In this document: piece after piece, positions 35,574-47,418 of the stretch
How positions within the stretch are numbered: the first letter of the stretch is position 1
Layout of the letters: every line of letters begins with the position of its first letter
Assembly: GCA_950295325.1 (NCBI GenBank)
Contig: OX485804.1
Location: forward strand, 61,658,533 to 61,722,532
DNA from: Polytrichum commune
Taxonomy: Eukaryota > Streptophyta > Polytrichopsida > Polytrichales > Polytrichaceae
Direction of reading: 5' to 3'
DNA length: 64,000 nucleotides
Made by a program: the position numbers and the translations under genes
The notes under the pieces: generated by a model
The model's input: only the letters and a program-made list of their open reading frames with translations
The model's database searches: none
Told to the model about the DNA's origin: nothing

Positions 35574-35800
35574 GGGTTGGGTGTTTCCATCTCAAATTTG
35601 CACAATGCTTAAGTACCTCCACCCAATCATCCCACTTGCCTTCTGGGAACATGCACGACATGGCCGAACCCATAGATGTACTTGTAATAAGGTAGCCATA
35701 TCCAAAATCGAAATGGAATCCAAACCCAAAATTATCATACACTTGAAAGCCCCAAAATGTATAGCATGACATTCTTCAAGCACATAGCATTGAAGAACGT
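34899..35800 (-). pseudogene. Unrecognised coding relic, minus strand
   Basis: Several minus-strand frames in succession look protein-like rather than random. One of 115 codons ends at 34899 and contains ENMAPLAKFIKDF and LTHEVEIRNTVKILLKDI. One of about 94 codons ends at 35488 and contains FGFGFHFDFGYGYL and WDDWVEVLKHC. They lie in different frames with a (GA)n tract between them, so any gene is broken. Part of the DNA (35320-35520) recurs at 59.12-59.30 kb, which argues for a multi-copy sequence. I do not recognise the family; it shows no reverse transcriptase, integrase or NB-ARC motif that I can see. Confidence 0.4.
35534..35571. repeat. (CT)n microsatellite
   Basis: Uninterrupted CT run of about 38 bases. 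It expands within the minus-strand coding relic. Confidence 0.95.
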
Positions 35801-37330
35801 TATGGATTGTGATACATAATGATGGTTTGAATATACGTACCTTGTTGGTTGTTAATCTAGTAGTCGCGATTCTTGTCTATGTTTCAAAATTCAAATTTTT
35901 TTGAGATAGAATAAGATATTTTCTAATAGCATAAACATTTTTACAAAAAAATTCTTGCTTTCTTTCTTTTTCAACATTTTTTAACGTTTTTTTGAGACAC
36001 AAGGTCAAAAAGTTCACGTTTTGAGCTCCAGACCTATGTATAAGAAATGGGAGCCCAAAACATGCACTTTTCTTAAATGTTGACCAACTTACAATTCTCT
36101 TATATTTTCAGTCTAAACTAAATTGACATGCTGGATTATAGAGCATTCCAAACATTTTACATTTGGGAAGATCCGATATGTCTAGAATCAAGATCTAAGT
36201 AAACTTAAATAAGGACAAATCACTTCAAGAAATATGATACATGTGAGATTATCATTGCGTCGTTGATAAGTTCATAAGCATTCAATATCTAGCTTTGGGG
36301 GTTTCAATTGAAATGCAAGTATTTGATGGTTATCCCCACTTGTCAATCAATGTATTATAAGCAACTCTCAACCATTGGATTGCTAACCGTAAACAAAGGC
36401 ATCGATTTCCGTCTTTTGTGAAGGTCCAACCCACATAATTGTGGAATACAAAGAATGTAGCCTTTTAATATCAATGTTTGGTTTACCTTTGACAACATGC
36501 CAACATTTTTGGGTATCTATAGAAAACTGCGTTCTTAAGATACCCTATAACACTACTTAATGGCAAAACATACTCCACACTAGTTGAAAGGAAAATTTTG
36601 AAAATTTTGAAAGTAGATAGCGATAAAATCTGCACCCTGCGCAAAATCAAAACTAATATATCTTACACAATAAAATACATTTCACTTATAAGAAGGTCCG
36701 CCACCTCGACATCAAGTTCTCGCATTGTTGGGTTTAATTTGGATCATCTAGCAGCAAAACTTTGAGATTTCGTAATTTTCGCATACGAAGCTCAAAGAAG
36801 ACATACTTTGGTGTGTTGGAGTCCCCTAGCTAGCTATCAACCGCTAACACGAATCAGTGGAAAAGGCTATATATTCAATAGTATCAGCGCCAAAAGTGGC
36901 CGTTTGAGAACCATCTGCCTTGCATGAGTTTGACATTATCATCATAGCGTTTGGGCCTAGACTAAGTGTGTTTTTTTGGAATTAATCATAGAGGTTTGGG
37001 AAGTTTAGTCTGAAGGTAGGTACGGCCGGGACCGCCGTTGCATGGAAAGGGGCCGTGGAAAAGGAAACAGCGCTCTTCCCAACCTCGAGAAAGCTCAAAA
37101 GCGGGCCTTTGAATAGTCTTCTTTTGTGACCCAGTCAGTCCCTCAGCTCCCCCTTTTCCTGAGTTCAGCTTGAACTTCTTTCAAAAGGCCACGACCGCAT
37201 CGAAAATGGATCATCAGTCACCCGCACTCCACCATCTGCTCATGGTCCCGGCGCCAGCGTCGATCACTGCCACCAAACAAACAAACAAACAAAGCAAAGC
37301 AAAGCACAGGCACACGGACACGGCTCAGCA
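35801..37330. other. Non-repetitive, gene-free stretch upstream of a foldback
   Basis: No protein gene recognised. The last 350 bases (from about 36990) are more GC-rich than the surroundings, contain CAAA repeats near 37274-37305 and share no repeats with the rest of the window that I can see. They lead directly into the long foldback at 37331. Confidence 0.45.
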
Positions 37331-37515
37331 CATTATTAAGCAGTGTTCATTCGTTTGTTCGTTTGTTCGTTCATGTGGGCCCCGAGAATATAACCATGGG
37401 ATGCTCCAATCTAATGCAAGTTTGGACGTAATCTGAGTCTCCTTGCACTAGATTGGGGCATCCCATGGTTACATTTCCAGGACCCACATGAACAAACGCA
37501 CACCTCTTAATAATG
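37331..37515 (+). ncRNA. Candidate microRNA-like foldback (novel; unproven)
   Basis: Arm 37331-37420 pairs with arm 37442-37515 around a 21-base loop. The loop-proximal 29 bp (from AACCATGGGATG to TGCAAG) pair with only one G-U wobble and one A-C mismatch. Pairing then loosens, re-forms at CATGTGGG, and ends at a shared CATTATTAAG. The 5' arm has extra GTTCGTTT units that bulge. A tightest-near-the-loop, looser-at-the-base stem of this length is what plant MIRNA precursors look like. I recognise no known mature microRNA in it. Alternatives are a small inverted duplication of a gene fragment or a snapback MITE; I saw no clear target duplication. Confidence 0.35.
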
Positions 37516-38735
37516 CTAGACCAAAACAAGCAAGTTTGGCATCTAAGCTAAGCACCTTGTTTTTCTTGTTAGCTTTGTGTGTAGGTCGATGACCACCTGC
37601 GCGCCTGTAGATCGATTAGGCTGCTGCTTTCCTGATCGAGGTCAACATGCATGAGCGACGAAAGCGCATGCATTATGCAATGTCGAAAGAGTTCGGTGCA
37701 AACAAGCTCCCCCCACACAAGTCAAAACGGATTTGAACTATCTTACGTGAGACACAACCTAATCTAATCTAATCGGGCATGGAGTGGATGGCGTGGCACC
37801 CATTCATATATAGAGCGCCTGCTGTGAAGTAATGAAGACAAGAATCGTGTGCATGAGTTTGCAGTGCTCTTGAAGCTATGCTTGACACAACCGTTCAACT
37901 GGAGCAAAATCAACAACTTGGTGCCCACAAAGGACTAATATGCATAATGGGTGTCTCTACTTCTTCATTGAGAATCGGTCTATCAATAATAGTTATACTT
38001 ATGTGATAACTCATACCTTGAATGGACTAGGTGATGTCAAGGGCCAAGAGGCTTGGGTGAAGTTACTGGACATATCCAATGTGGATGTGCTCCCCTCGGA
38101 GCCTTTCTACTCAAGATATGACCGTCTAGGTTAAGGGCATGAGAGAACGACAATTATGCTTTAGGGAGGTCATCCTTTCTCGATCCCGAAACACCACCTC
38201 ATGCGCCAAATTATTCATAAGAACGTAAATGTAACCTTCTTGAAAAGCATGCATCAATAGAGTCATCTGTAGAGTCCCTCAAATGGGGACGGAGCCGTGG
38301 GTTTTGATCCTTTCTTCAACTTTTATTTTATGAAGAGCTTGTTAGCTCACCGTGTGGTAGAGTTTATTTTGAAAGTTGGGTGGGACTTTTTAGACCTCCT
38401 CTTGCCATCCCAAAAACCTTTGGGAGAGCTTTATAGGTTCTAAAATAAGGTATATTCATGGGACTTGTCGTCTTAAATCTTAGATTGGCCTAGCTTGGGC
38501 TACCCTTCCTAGTAGGGCGAGCTAAAAACTGGAGGCAAAACATAAGGGTGTGTCAAAACCTCCTACCACTATATAAGGGTGTGGGTCTCTCTTTTGAACT
38601 CTCACTTGATCTCTTCGAGGGAGCCTATCACCTCCACAACATTTGGGGGAATGAGGTGTGAACCCAATGCCCACAATGACATGTACTTTGGTATGTCACT
38701 TGTACGGCTCCATGTATGGTTGGAGGTTCACGTAC
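37516..38735. other. Gene-free stretch downstream of the foldback
   Basis: No gene recognised. A TATA-box-like CATATATAGA occurs at 37805-37814 in a locally GC-richer setting, but nothing downstream confirms a promoter. Frames are under 90 codons. Confidence 0.4.
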
Positions 38736-38837
38736 ATCGATCGGAACTTCCCATTCGCACCAAGGGTGAGCTGCCGTCCCTCTTGATCTACAGAAATCTC
38801 CAGCCACCCTCGGTGCTAAGGGGAAGTTCCGATCGAT
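38736..38837. other. 38-bp inverted repeat with short loop
   Basis: Arms 38736-38773 and 38800-38837 pair around a 26-base loop. The outer part (ATCGATCGGAACTTCCC) is perfect, followed by GCACC-A/G-AGGGTG with few mismatches. The right arm runs straight into the 49-bp tandem array. It could be a small foldback element or a structured RNA; unproven. Confidence 0.6.
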
Positions 38838-39066
38838 CTACATGAATTTATTTCACAGTGCCACTAAATGAAAACTTCATCTCGATCTACATGACTTTAC
38901 TTCACACTACCTGCAAATGAAAACTTCATGTTGATCTACATGAATTTGCTTTACCATGCTTGTAAATGAAATCTTCATGTTGTTCTACAAGAATTTGCTT
39001 TACCTACATGAATTTGCTTTACCATGCTTGTAAATGAGAACTTCATATTGATCTACATGAATTCCC
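38835..39066 (+). repeat. 49-bp minisatellite
   Basis: Head-to-tail units starting GATCTACATGAATTT at 38835, 38884, 38933 and 38982 (the last truncated after 22 bases), then a further unit from 39004 and the beginning of another at 39050. Shared segments are TGCTTTACCATGCTTGTAAA and GAAAACTTCATGTT. Spacing is exactly 49 bp for the first three units. Confidence 0.9.
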
Positions 39067-39700
39067 CTTTGCAACATGGTTGGGTGGAGGTTCTTTTAGA
39101 TCTACATGAGGCCACCCTTGTGCCTTGGATGGACTAACATGAACTTGGCTCTTCATTGAAGTGTAGGGCATTGAGAGGTGCAAGTCCATGTTGCTCTATA
39201 AAACATTGTCCTCCAACTTGAAGTACACCCCTTGAACACAACACTTGAAACCATGTGTTTATTTACGACGCATTATGTGAATAAAGGTGTTCCATACATG
39301 CGTTCGCTAAAGGGAGCCCTACAAGTTGGATGTAGAAGTTCTTGGAGATTAACATGAACTTGTACCTCTCTCTTGAGGTGGCACCCTCTTCAAGTGATAT
39401 TTGGAGGGTATACATATATCTTGCTTTTTTTAATTGAATATCGTGTGGATCATTGAGTGACTATAGTCTAGTCCCCTCAACACTTTGTTACTGAGCCCAG
39501 TAGTCTTTTATTCGCTATGGGGACTATTCATCAGAGTATGCATGGAGATACCGCCAATGTTTGTTAAAGATGGAATGGTTGTGTAGGACAGTATTGCACA
39601 TGTATCAAGTGCAAAAATGACCTCGTTAGATGAGGGGACTATTAAACTCCGTGTCCAACCATTTCACTTATTTTCTACATGTTGACTATTTTGATATGAT
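39067..39700. other. Gene-free stretch
   Basis: No gene recognised. T-rich TTTTTTTG repeats close it at about 39699-39733. Confidence 0.45.
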
Positions 39701-42058
39701 TTTTTTATTTTTTTGTTTTTTTGTTTTTTTGTTGGTAGGAATCGTCCCTCTCCGATGTTGTCTTCACCTAAGACGAAGACAAAGTGGACATCGAGGAGAT
39801 TGATGCAAATTGCAGATGATTGGTTGAACATTTTCTTGCTGCTTGTCAATGAACATGAAAACAAAGTAGGTGGAGATATTTATAGGAACTCCAACCCAAT
39901 TGATAGCATTGATGAGCATGCACTTGGAGAGGATGACATAGGAGCTCCTATCATAAACCATGTGGAGGGGTGCAATTTTCTCTCTAAGACGTTGGCCCAT
40001 ATCCCGTGTTTTTAATGGTGCTATAGTCTCCTCCAGCACCATTCAATCAGTGCCATTAGGTTGCAAGCACAACAACAAAAGGAAGGAAAGTGAGAATTGA
40101 CATGATTATGGGTTTATTGTTTGTGCAAGATGAATGAAGATGCAAGATTAAAGCCATCTCCTTTCCAAACTTAGTGACATCTGCCAAATATTTTCAAGCA
40201 ATATGTGATGAAAAAAGTGGATGATAATTTTGCTCAATGTGATTCCCTTCATGCAATTATTCACGGGGGGGGGGGGGCACTTCATTGTCAAGTTGAACAC
40301 CACATGCGGACAAAGTTTGCTACCCCATATTATATGTCAAAGATAATTTTAAAAATTATGGTATTTTTCTACATATACATAACCATTGATAATATCTTTT
40401 GTATGTTTTTTTTGAAATTTTTAGTCATCTTCATTTTTGTAGTAATTGTTTTAGTTCAATTTTGCATCATTCTAGTTTAAAACGGTATGTTTTATTGAAA
40501 AAAAAAAGATCATCAAATTTGGTTACAATTTTTTTTACTATGTAATAGATACCGTATACTACTCATGGAAAAAAATTGATAAAATTTTGACCCATTTTGG
40601 TGATGCAACTTACCAAAACTAGATTTTTTTTGGTTGCACGTGGTGTTCAACTTGACAATGGAGTGACCCCCCAATGCAATTATTTCAAATCATATGCGTG
40701 AATCCACATCCCACATTGGCTTCTCATATCAGTTACAAAAACATCTTATCCAACAAAAGGCTGCACAATATGCTTATTTGTGCATGAGGTCAATTTCCAT
40801 TCTCCCACCTTATGAAGTATCTTTCATCAATCATGATAAAATGAACCATGGGAAGACCGTTTCTCTTTGTTTTGTTTCCAAGAACAAGGACACCAATATG
40901 TTTATAAAGTTGTCTTCATTTGCAAAGGGCATGATTATGCACGGCCATAAAGATGAACGTTATACTCATTATTCTCTAGATTTGTATCCTGGAGATTGCA
41001 ATAATATTGTTGGATCATTTGCAAGACTCCTTTGCAATTTGAAAGTTCCACCCATCTCATCAACTCAGAGTTTGGTTGATCATGTTGGTCAGTCCCCTCT
41101 TCTTAGAGCAATATTGCATGGCAAGGAGACATATATGCAAGGATTGAAAGCCCCACAAAAGCGACTTCATACATGTTGTGCCCCATCTTACCTCAATCGA
41201 ATAATTGTTGGAATGACAACAAATGCCGATTTATCAAAGATGTTTGGTCCATGCTAGTGATGAAAGGATATTCAAGGAGGTCTATGTATCTTACCTCTTG
41301 GTTGGTCACATGCACGATGATATAAACGCATCATTTGGGAGATGACGCATGGACTTGCATGAAATTAACTACCCCACCATTCCTTTGTCGATGAAATCCT
41401 ACATGGTAAAGGAGAAGGTGGCCACCATTCCAACATGATCAAAGAGCTATCTAATTGGAAAGCCTTTGTGGAGTCTTCTTTTGCCAAGTGGGAACAACAT
41501 CTTGTTTAGACACACCAAATCCCATTAACTCAAATTCATTGTTTGGGATGATAGGTGGTTTCTTATGCAATATAAGTTGATAAGCAACAATGTGGAGTGG
41601 CTTCCAGATGAAGGCTTACTCATGTGGAAGGAGAACATCAAAGGCAAACCTTCAATGCCAAAGGGCGACCCTATCCCTAGTCGGCCTCGTGAAATGGAAA
41701 AACCCAAAGGACAATATCAATGGTATCTAACGATTCATTAACTGGTGGCAATCGAATTGTGACTATAATAGTATTGGCACATGGCTCTCTCATCATATAT
41801 TGGACTAAAGTGAAAGAAACATTGTTTGCACCTCTTTCAGATCTTTGGACAGAGGGAATGCGTATGCAAGAAAGATTATGGCCTAAATCTCGAGTGCAGG
41901 GCAATTCATACACTCCATTTCTCCAAACCAATGAACTTTGTGAAGATCATGGAGTTGGCTTGCATTATGTGGGGCCCAAAAATTGGCAACTTGCACCTTC
42001 ATTTCAACATGCCAATGATGTGTTTACTGGGCACTTCATAATCCTTCGACCATAAGAT
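39701..42058 (+). pseudogene. Relic of a DUF7869-like plant multicopy gene
   Basis: The clearest coding region in the window. An open stretch of 187 codons (40694-41257) contains LPPYEVSFINHDKMNHGKT and a KMFG end. Just downstream another frame reads IFKEVYVSYLLVGHMHDDINASFGR-like text, with VGHMHDDINASFGR at 41301-41342, matching the VGHTH(E/D)DID hallmark of DUF7869-type proteins. It continues through LMKSYM-like and DDRWFLMQYKL-like segments. Frames change several times and a stop follows the hallmark directly, so it is broken. It is split by a family M element. Plant members are often multi-copy, so a link to a mobile element is plausible but not shown. The 5' limit (39.7 kb) is uncertain. 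Confidence 0.6.
40262..40673. mobile_element. Family M element, copy 2, inside the DUF7869-like relic
   Basis: This 412-bp element in reverse orientation to copy 1 has the same inverted repeats of about 45 bp (TTGTCAAGTTGAACACCAC). It is flanked by an 11-bp direct repeat, ATGCAATTATT (40251-40261 and 40674-40684). The left tip has expanded to G13 (40265-40277) and the right tip ends in CCCCCCA. The host relic continues on both sides, so the insertion is younger than the gene copy. Confidence 0.87.
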
Positions 42059-43345
42059 TAATATATTGATCATTTGATTTGGGTTTGTCACACCTCCCAA
42101 TTTGGAGACCACCTAGTGCATGCACGTCAAATTTAGGTGGAATGGTTCATTCCCACTTCCGGAAATGTGGTAGAGAGATATAGCGGATAGGACACCAAAA
42201 TTGATTCAAGTGGAAACGGGACATGAAGTACTCAATTCTTGATTGGCAACCTATTAGTTGCATATTGGCCGCGTGGCCTCTAGGCCCACGTGATCATGGG
42301 AAGTCGCTAAAAATTACAATTCTCGGGAACAAAGTAAATTTTGCCAAAGACAACCTCCACCGTTGTGAGTTGGCAAGAGGACAAATGGACAATACGTCAA
42401 ATGCTCCTCCTACAACAAATAATGGTCTTATTTACAGTCATTGACACTAATGGACACCAAGTTGTCCATTTCTACTCCATCAACTACAACATTGCCCATT
42501 GATGCTTCTCCATGTATCATCTTCCAAGCAATATAATTTTTCAGTATTGTGGTCACAATGTAGTCTCAATCAACTTGAGTATTGTACATTCTTTGATAGA
42601 CTAGCAATGTTGTACCATACAAATGACTTGGTGATAACTATGAATGCTTGTATGCTCACATGACATTACATCACCCGTTGACAAATGTTGTCAATTTTTA
42701 CATACTTGATGCCAAATTTACTACGATGTATTTTGTTGAAATTTGACATGTTTGTTTCATTTTGTACTTAGAAGAATCTGCATTTGTGTTTCCAATGTTG
42801 AATGTCCCAAGTTCCCTATGTCATGCTCCAAATGATGAATGTTAAAACTTCCCAATGCCATCATCATGAGTTCCCAATGATGTGTTCACATGTTCCCAAT
42901 CATACGTTCTATGTGTCCCACTAAGATGTTCTCATCTTCACAATAACATGTTCCTATGTTCTCCATGGACTATTCCCTAGGTTATATACACACATTCCAA
43001 ATGGCATTCACATGCTCCCGATAGAATAGGCTTCCCATAGAATTCCCTTCTTTTGGGACTTCCAAAGTCACAAAGTTTATAAATATAGTTTTTACCTAGT
43101 TCATTCAAGGTATGAGTTATTACCTAATTATAACTACTATTGATACAACAATTCTCAATGAAGAAGTAGGGACACCCATTATGTATAGTCCTTAGTGGGC
43201 ACCAAGTTGTTGACTTTGCTCAAGTTGAGCAAATGTGTTTGTTAATTTATTCTTTTGTTCTTACCAATCATTCATATCCTTGATGTTAAGTTTCCATAAC
43301 GAGGTACACAATCTATATTGTAATAGCAAACATATAGCACCCATG
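42059..43345. other. Gene-free stretch
   Basis: No gene recognised. Between 42.8 and 43.05 kb there is a loose run of sentences built on GTTCCCAAT/TGTTC, a degenerate tandem or low-complexity region. Confidence 0.45.
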
Positions 43346-43462
43346 ACATTACTCAGCACCAACTGTTTGTTCAGTGTGCTCTCATAATATAATAGCCGGA
43401 TGCTCGAAAAGCTGAGCACGTACACTAAGCCCACTAAACAAACAATGGGTGTTGAGTAATGT
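43346..43462. other. Small foldback (about 117 bp)
   Basis: Arms 43346-43380 and 43428-43462 pair at about 29 of 35 positions (ACATTACTCA-CACC, TTGTTTGTT-AGTG-GCT) around a 47-base loop. No convincing target duplication. Candidate tiny snapback MITE or hairpin RNA. Confidence 0.6.
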
Positions 43463-45645
43463 TGTACCCAATTACATAGTGAGTTTAAATTTCATAATAT
43501 ATTGATAATAAATTGTTTTTAGAAGGAAAAAAAACTGGGGAACAAAATCAAGATCTTAAGGTCAAATGTCTTGAAAAGTTTTTTGAAGTTTAGGCATTGA
43601 CATGTTTCATTTTCATATCGTTAAGAACTTTGGCTTACGAATATGTCATGGAAGTGACAAATCCGGAAGACCACTTCCGAAATCTCTCCTTTGTATCCAT
43701 CCCCGCTTTGGATATAATAACTCCATCTGAAAGTGGATCGGTCAATTGTTGACTTTGAAGGGACACGAATACCATCTACAATGGTTATAACTTATAATTG
43801 ACTGCATTAACAGAAAGGTGGCCAAAGATCGTTGATCACATCAAGCTAATGCTTATTTTTGGAACAACGTTTGAGCACACCTAGCTAGCTAGGTCTATGA
43901 TTGTATGCCTTGTGGCGGCTCACGTAAAATAATACCAACAAAGAAGAATAATAAGAAGAAGAAGAATAAAAAGTCCGATATCCAAACTGAACAAGATCTC
44001 ATTAGACTCCGAAAGTGGTGGGACTCCGGAGCCAATATCCTTAATATTTCCCCCAAGCAAGCCAAGCCTGCCGCGGCGAGATTCATCTTGAGATTCGCAT
44101 GCGCATCGCGAACCTTGCTTTGATTGCGGCATTCGGATGCGGGTGATGAAGGAGATAAGTTAAGTTACTCTAGTTACGGAGAAAGAAGGATCCCAAGGGA
44201 TTATGTTATCTATGTGGATTGTGCCCATGGGAATTGCGGCCACTACATACTCTAGACGTCTAATTATAAGTCGTTTGTTCTTGTGGGGCCTTCCGTGCGT
44301 CCGTCCTATATTGCATGAATTTGCGGAAGCTTGAATTGTGTTGTGTCCATGCTTTCCGAGCAACCAATAATGCATTGTTGATTTACATATGGTGCACATG
44401 CACCGGGCTTGTAAGGTGGAGAGGTCAATTACAGTTGATCGGGTTCAGTGTGTGATGGGTTAGATTCTGGGGGCCGTCCCCGGGGGTTTGTCTATCCCTT
44501 TAACTAAGCTAATGGAAATAGTTTGGGCACCTTGTTATACGATTAAGCCTTGATTCTTTGGTGCTTGGGATCGTGTCATGTGGTGTTGGGTAGTATGCGG
44601 AGTTGATGGTTTTCAAGTTACAGTATCTTTTATTGAGTATGAGTAGGGTGAGGTATTTGATGGTGATTTAGTGGATTTGTTGCATGCATGCATGGGTGAG
44701 AATGAGGGGGAAGTAGCATTGTCTGAATAATTTGGTGACAGTGTATGTGCAGGTGTGTCCTCAAATTTTTATTGTAAGGATGGTGAAGGTGACATACCAA
44801 CCGGCGTACTCAAGTGTATTATCTAGCAATTGGTGTTTGAGTTTGTTTTGTGCATTGTATAGTTGGGGTTGCCATCTTGGCAACATGTGAATTCATTGAA
44901 GTGAATACTAAAGTTTTAGGGCATGTAATGGGTGGTGTTTTAGAGGGAGGTTGTGGTGATGTTAGGGTGTCAGGTTTAAGTTAAGCAAGGAATTGGCATG
45001 ATCCAGTTGTACGGGGGTAAGAAAAAAAATAGTCATGAGGGATTGTGTTACCTTGGGGGGACTCCTAGGTGAGTCATGGATTCATGACCAAGGTGAAATC
45101 CATGGACATGGACATGGACACATACACCTATAGTCCATAAAAATATATGATAATTGGCCACATAATAGAGTTACCTTTGAACTCAGTAAGTCCTCTCATT
45201 TGGATGTTGGTTGTTTTGCATACAACACCTTTCATCTATAATTTTTCAATTCAGTGCATGCTTGGTGGTAATATGGAGGTTTGAACAAAGACAATCCTAT
45301 ATTGGGTCATTGAGGGTCAACTCGATTTAGAATGAATTTGGTCCTTAATAAACCGAAATATCCTCCCTCCATTCAATTTCAAACACTACCTTCTAGCATG
45401 CACCACAAGTAGAAAGAAATCAAGGTTTTGTATTCTATACAATCAATGGGGTAGCATAGCATCATAAGGAATAGACTTGCAACAAAAAAATCACTATCCA
45501 GTTAAAGGATAACTCTAATGCATAATTGGCCAACATTGAGTATTCTTGTAAATCACATGTAATCATTTTCTACACAAGATTAGAAAAGTGGCAACCCAAC
45601 AACATTATGTTTCCAAACAACATGCTTGAGACAAATCTATGAGGA
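43463..45645. other. Gene-free stretch
   Basis: No gene recognised. It includes a GC-richer part near 43.98-44.5 kb and a GGACAT-type triplicate near 45.1 kb. Frames near 43.9-44.1 kb are driven by an AAG/AAT-rich tract. Confidence 0.45.
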
Positions 45646-45653
45646 GTTACAAC

Positions 45654-45993
45654 CTCGGGGGGGGCAGTGTGTTAAAAAGTTAAGGATATAGGTGCGAACA
45701 ACCACTATTTTATAGGGGGGTATTACTTTCAATTCTCTTCTTTTTTTCACATGCTATCATTATGTAAATTTCTACTTTGGGTTAATAGAAAAATGGCTTG
45801 CATTACTTATAATTCCAAAGTACCTATTATTCCATACCCTATAGTACTTTAAAGATGTCCAATGCCATTTTTGATACCCTATATTACTCTTAAGTCGATT
45901 TATAATTTTTAGCTCCCATGATTTTAAAATACCCTATCATTTGTTCGCACGTATATTGCTACTCCAACCAATGACTACCCCCCCCCCCCCAAG
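45654..45993. mobile_element. G-tipped inverted-repeat element related to family M
   Basis: This 340-bp element ends in a G8 run on the left (45657-45664) and a C13 run on the right (45978-45990). Inside, GTGCGAACAA occurs near both ends in opposite orientation, following an ATATA-G/CGTG stretch. The 8-bp flanks GTTACAAC match (45646-45653 and 45994-46001). The subterminal ACGTGCG-ACAAA resembles family M, so the two are probably distant relatives. Non-coding. Confidence 0.72.
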
Positions 45994-46658
45994 GTTACAA
46001 CTCAGTTTGTAAATTTTATAAACACGTTCTTTGGCTACTGGACTATTCTACTAAACATGAATCAAGAACCACTAGATCTGACCAACCTAGATTAGGTGGA
46101 ATCCATTCACAATGAAAGTGCACATGGTTTTATGCTCAAAACTAATTGGCAGTAAACAACTGATAACATTTTGAGACACACATACTTTAGTGACATGACT
46201 TGTATAAGAATAAGCGATCTTGGTAACGGAATAACAAACACGTGAATTTATATCGATATCTTATGCACATGATTTTGTTCTTAGATTGACCAAGAGAACA
46301 TGATGTCAAACTCATCATTTTTGCAACAAGCGAAATAGAACTCCGGTCGTCAAAAAAAACGAGCCAAAGAAGAGTTGTCCAAAAAGTTGTTCTTCACCAT
46401 GACTCTTGCTCATGTTACCAAGTTTGAACCTCATGAGGTGGCACTGAGTCACTCACCCAGTCAAACATGGTTATGTACCTTCACGTGATCTATGTGCCAT
46501 AGCCATTCAACCAGAGTCAAAATTATCGTACTATCTACTACTCTCGATAAGTGATTCATACAAAAATGTGTTACAAAACGGGGCTAAACAAGACTCCCAT
46601 GTACTTGCATGTTAGCTATAATAATACTATATGTGATACAAAGGCTATATTCCGTGTA

Positions 46659-46790
46659 CACCAAATATCTGATTTAGTGCTGAATTTCAAATTGGTGTGC
46701 CATATTACCTTATTAGAGTGGTCTACATAACCACTCATGTAGTACCAAGTGTCATGTAACACCCTCTGTAGTTTTCCATTTGTTGATTGC
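46659..46790 (+). mobile_element. Family S element, left end (copy 1)
   Basis: After TA, the sequence CACCAAATATCTGATTTAGTG begins the family S end (first 20 bases shared with copy 2 in pattern). Then comes a conserved interior (TTGGTGTGCCAT, GTGGTCT, CCAAGTGTCAT, AACACCCTCTGTAG). I could not locate the right end with confidence. Confidence 0.6.
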
Positions 46791-47418
46791 AACACAATTA
46801 ACATGGGTGTTGATGATGGAGAGTGCAGGCTACACTCAATAAGTCGCATGGTGTAGTTGTACCGCAAATCAAATGTACAAGTTACATATATACTGAATAA
46901 TAGGGAAAAATGAAGAAGCACTTCTTTGCTTATATATATATATCATTTGTAGTAAGCTCAATCATTGAAGATTTAAAATAATACAAGAAGAGGAGCAATG
47001 CATTAGGACAATTCATAATTGATTGCTCATCCGAGAGGAAAAGGGTTATCAAAACTTATCACAATTCTTCATTCATGAAGGCACGATATTGTTCGTGGTT
47101 GTCAAATTATGTTCATGAGTTGAATGCTTATACTTGTGATTGATGACAAACTTGAGTAGGTGGATGACTCACCTCTCATGTGGCTCATCATCCAATTCCC
47201 CTTGTTGGTTATCTAGTCCATTATTATCCAAAATAAATTATATGACTTGTATTTTTTTCCTCCCCAATTTGTTTACCAAAGCTGACATGAATATGATTAA
47301 ATTTGGAAGTGTAGCTTGTAGATATATATTGAACAAATTGATGGATGAGATACGTATAGACAAGCAAGAAGGTATGCACTAAGTTACACTAACTAAATTT
47401 TTTTGTGAGGCCACACTA

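Noticed and set aside
37805-37814. TATA box of a gene start
   Set aside because: CATATATAGA matches a TATA box by eye, but AT-rich DNA gives such matches often and no gene follows.
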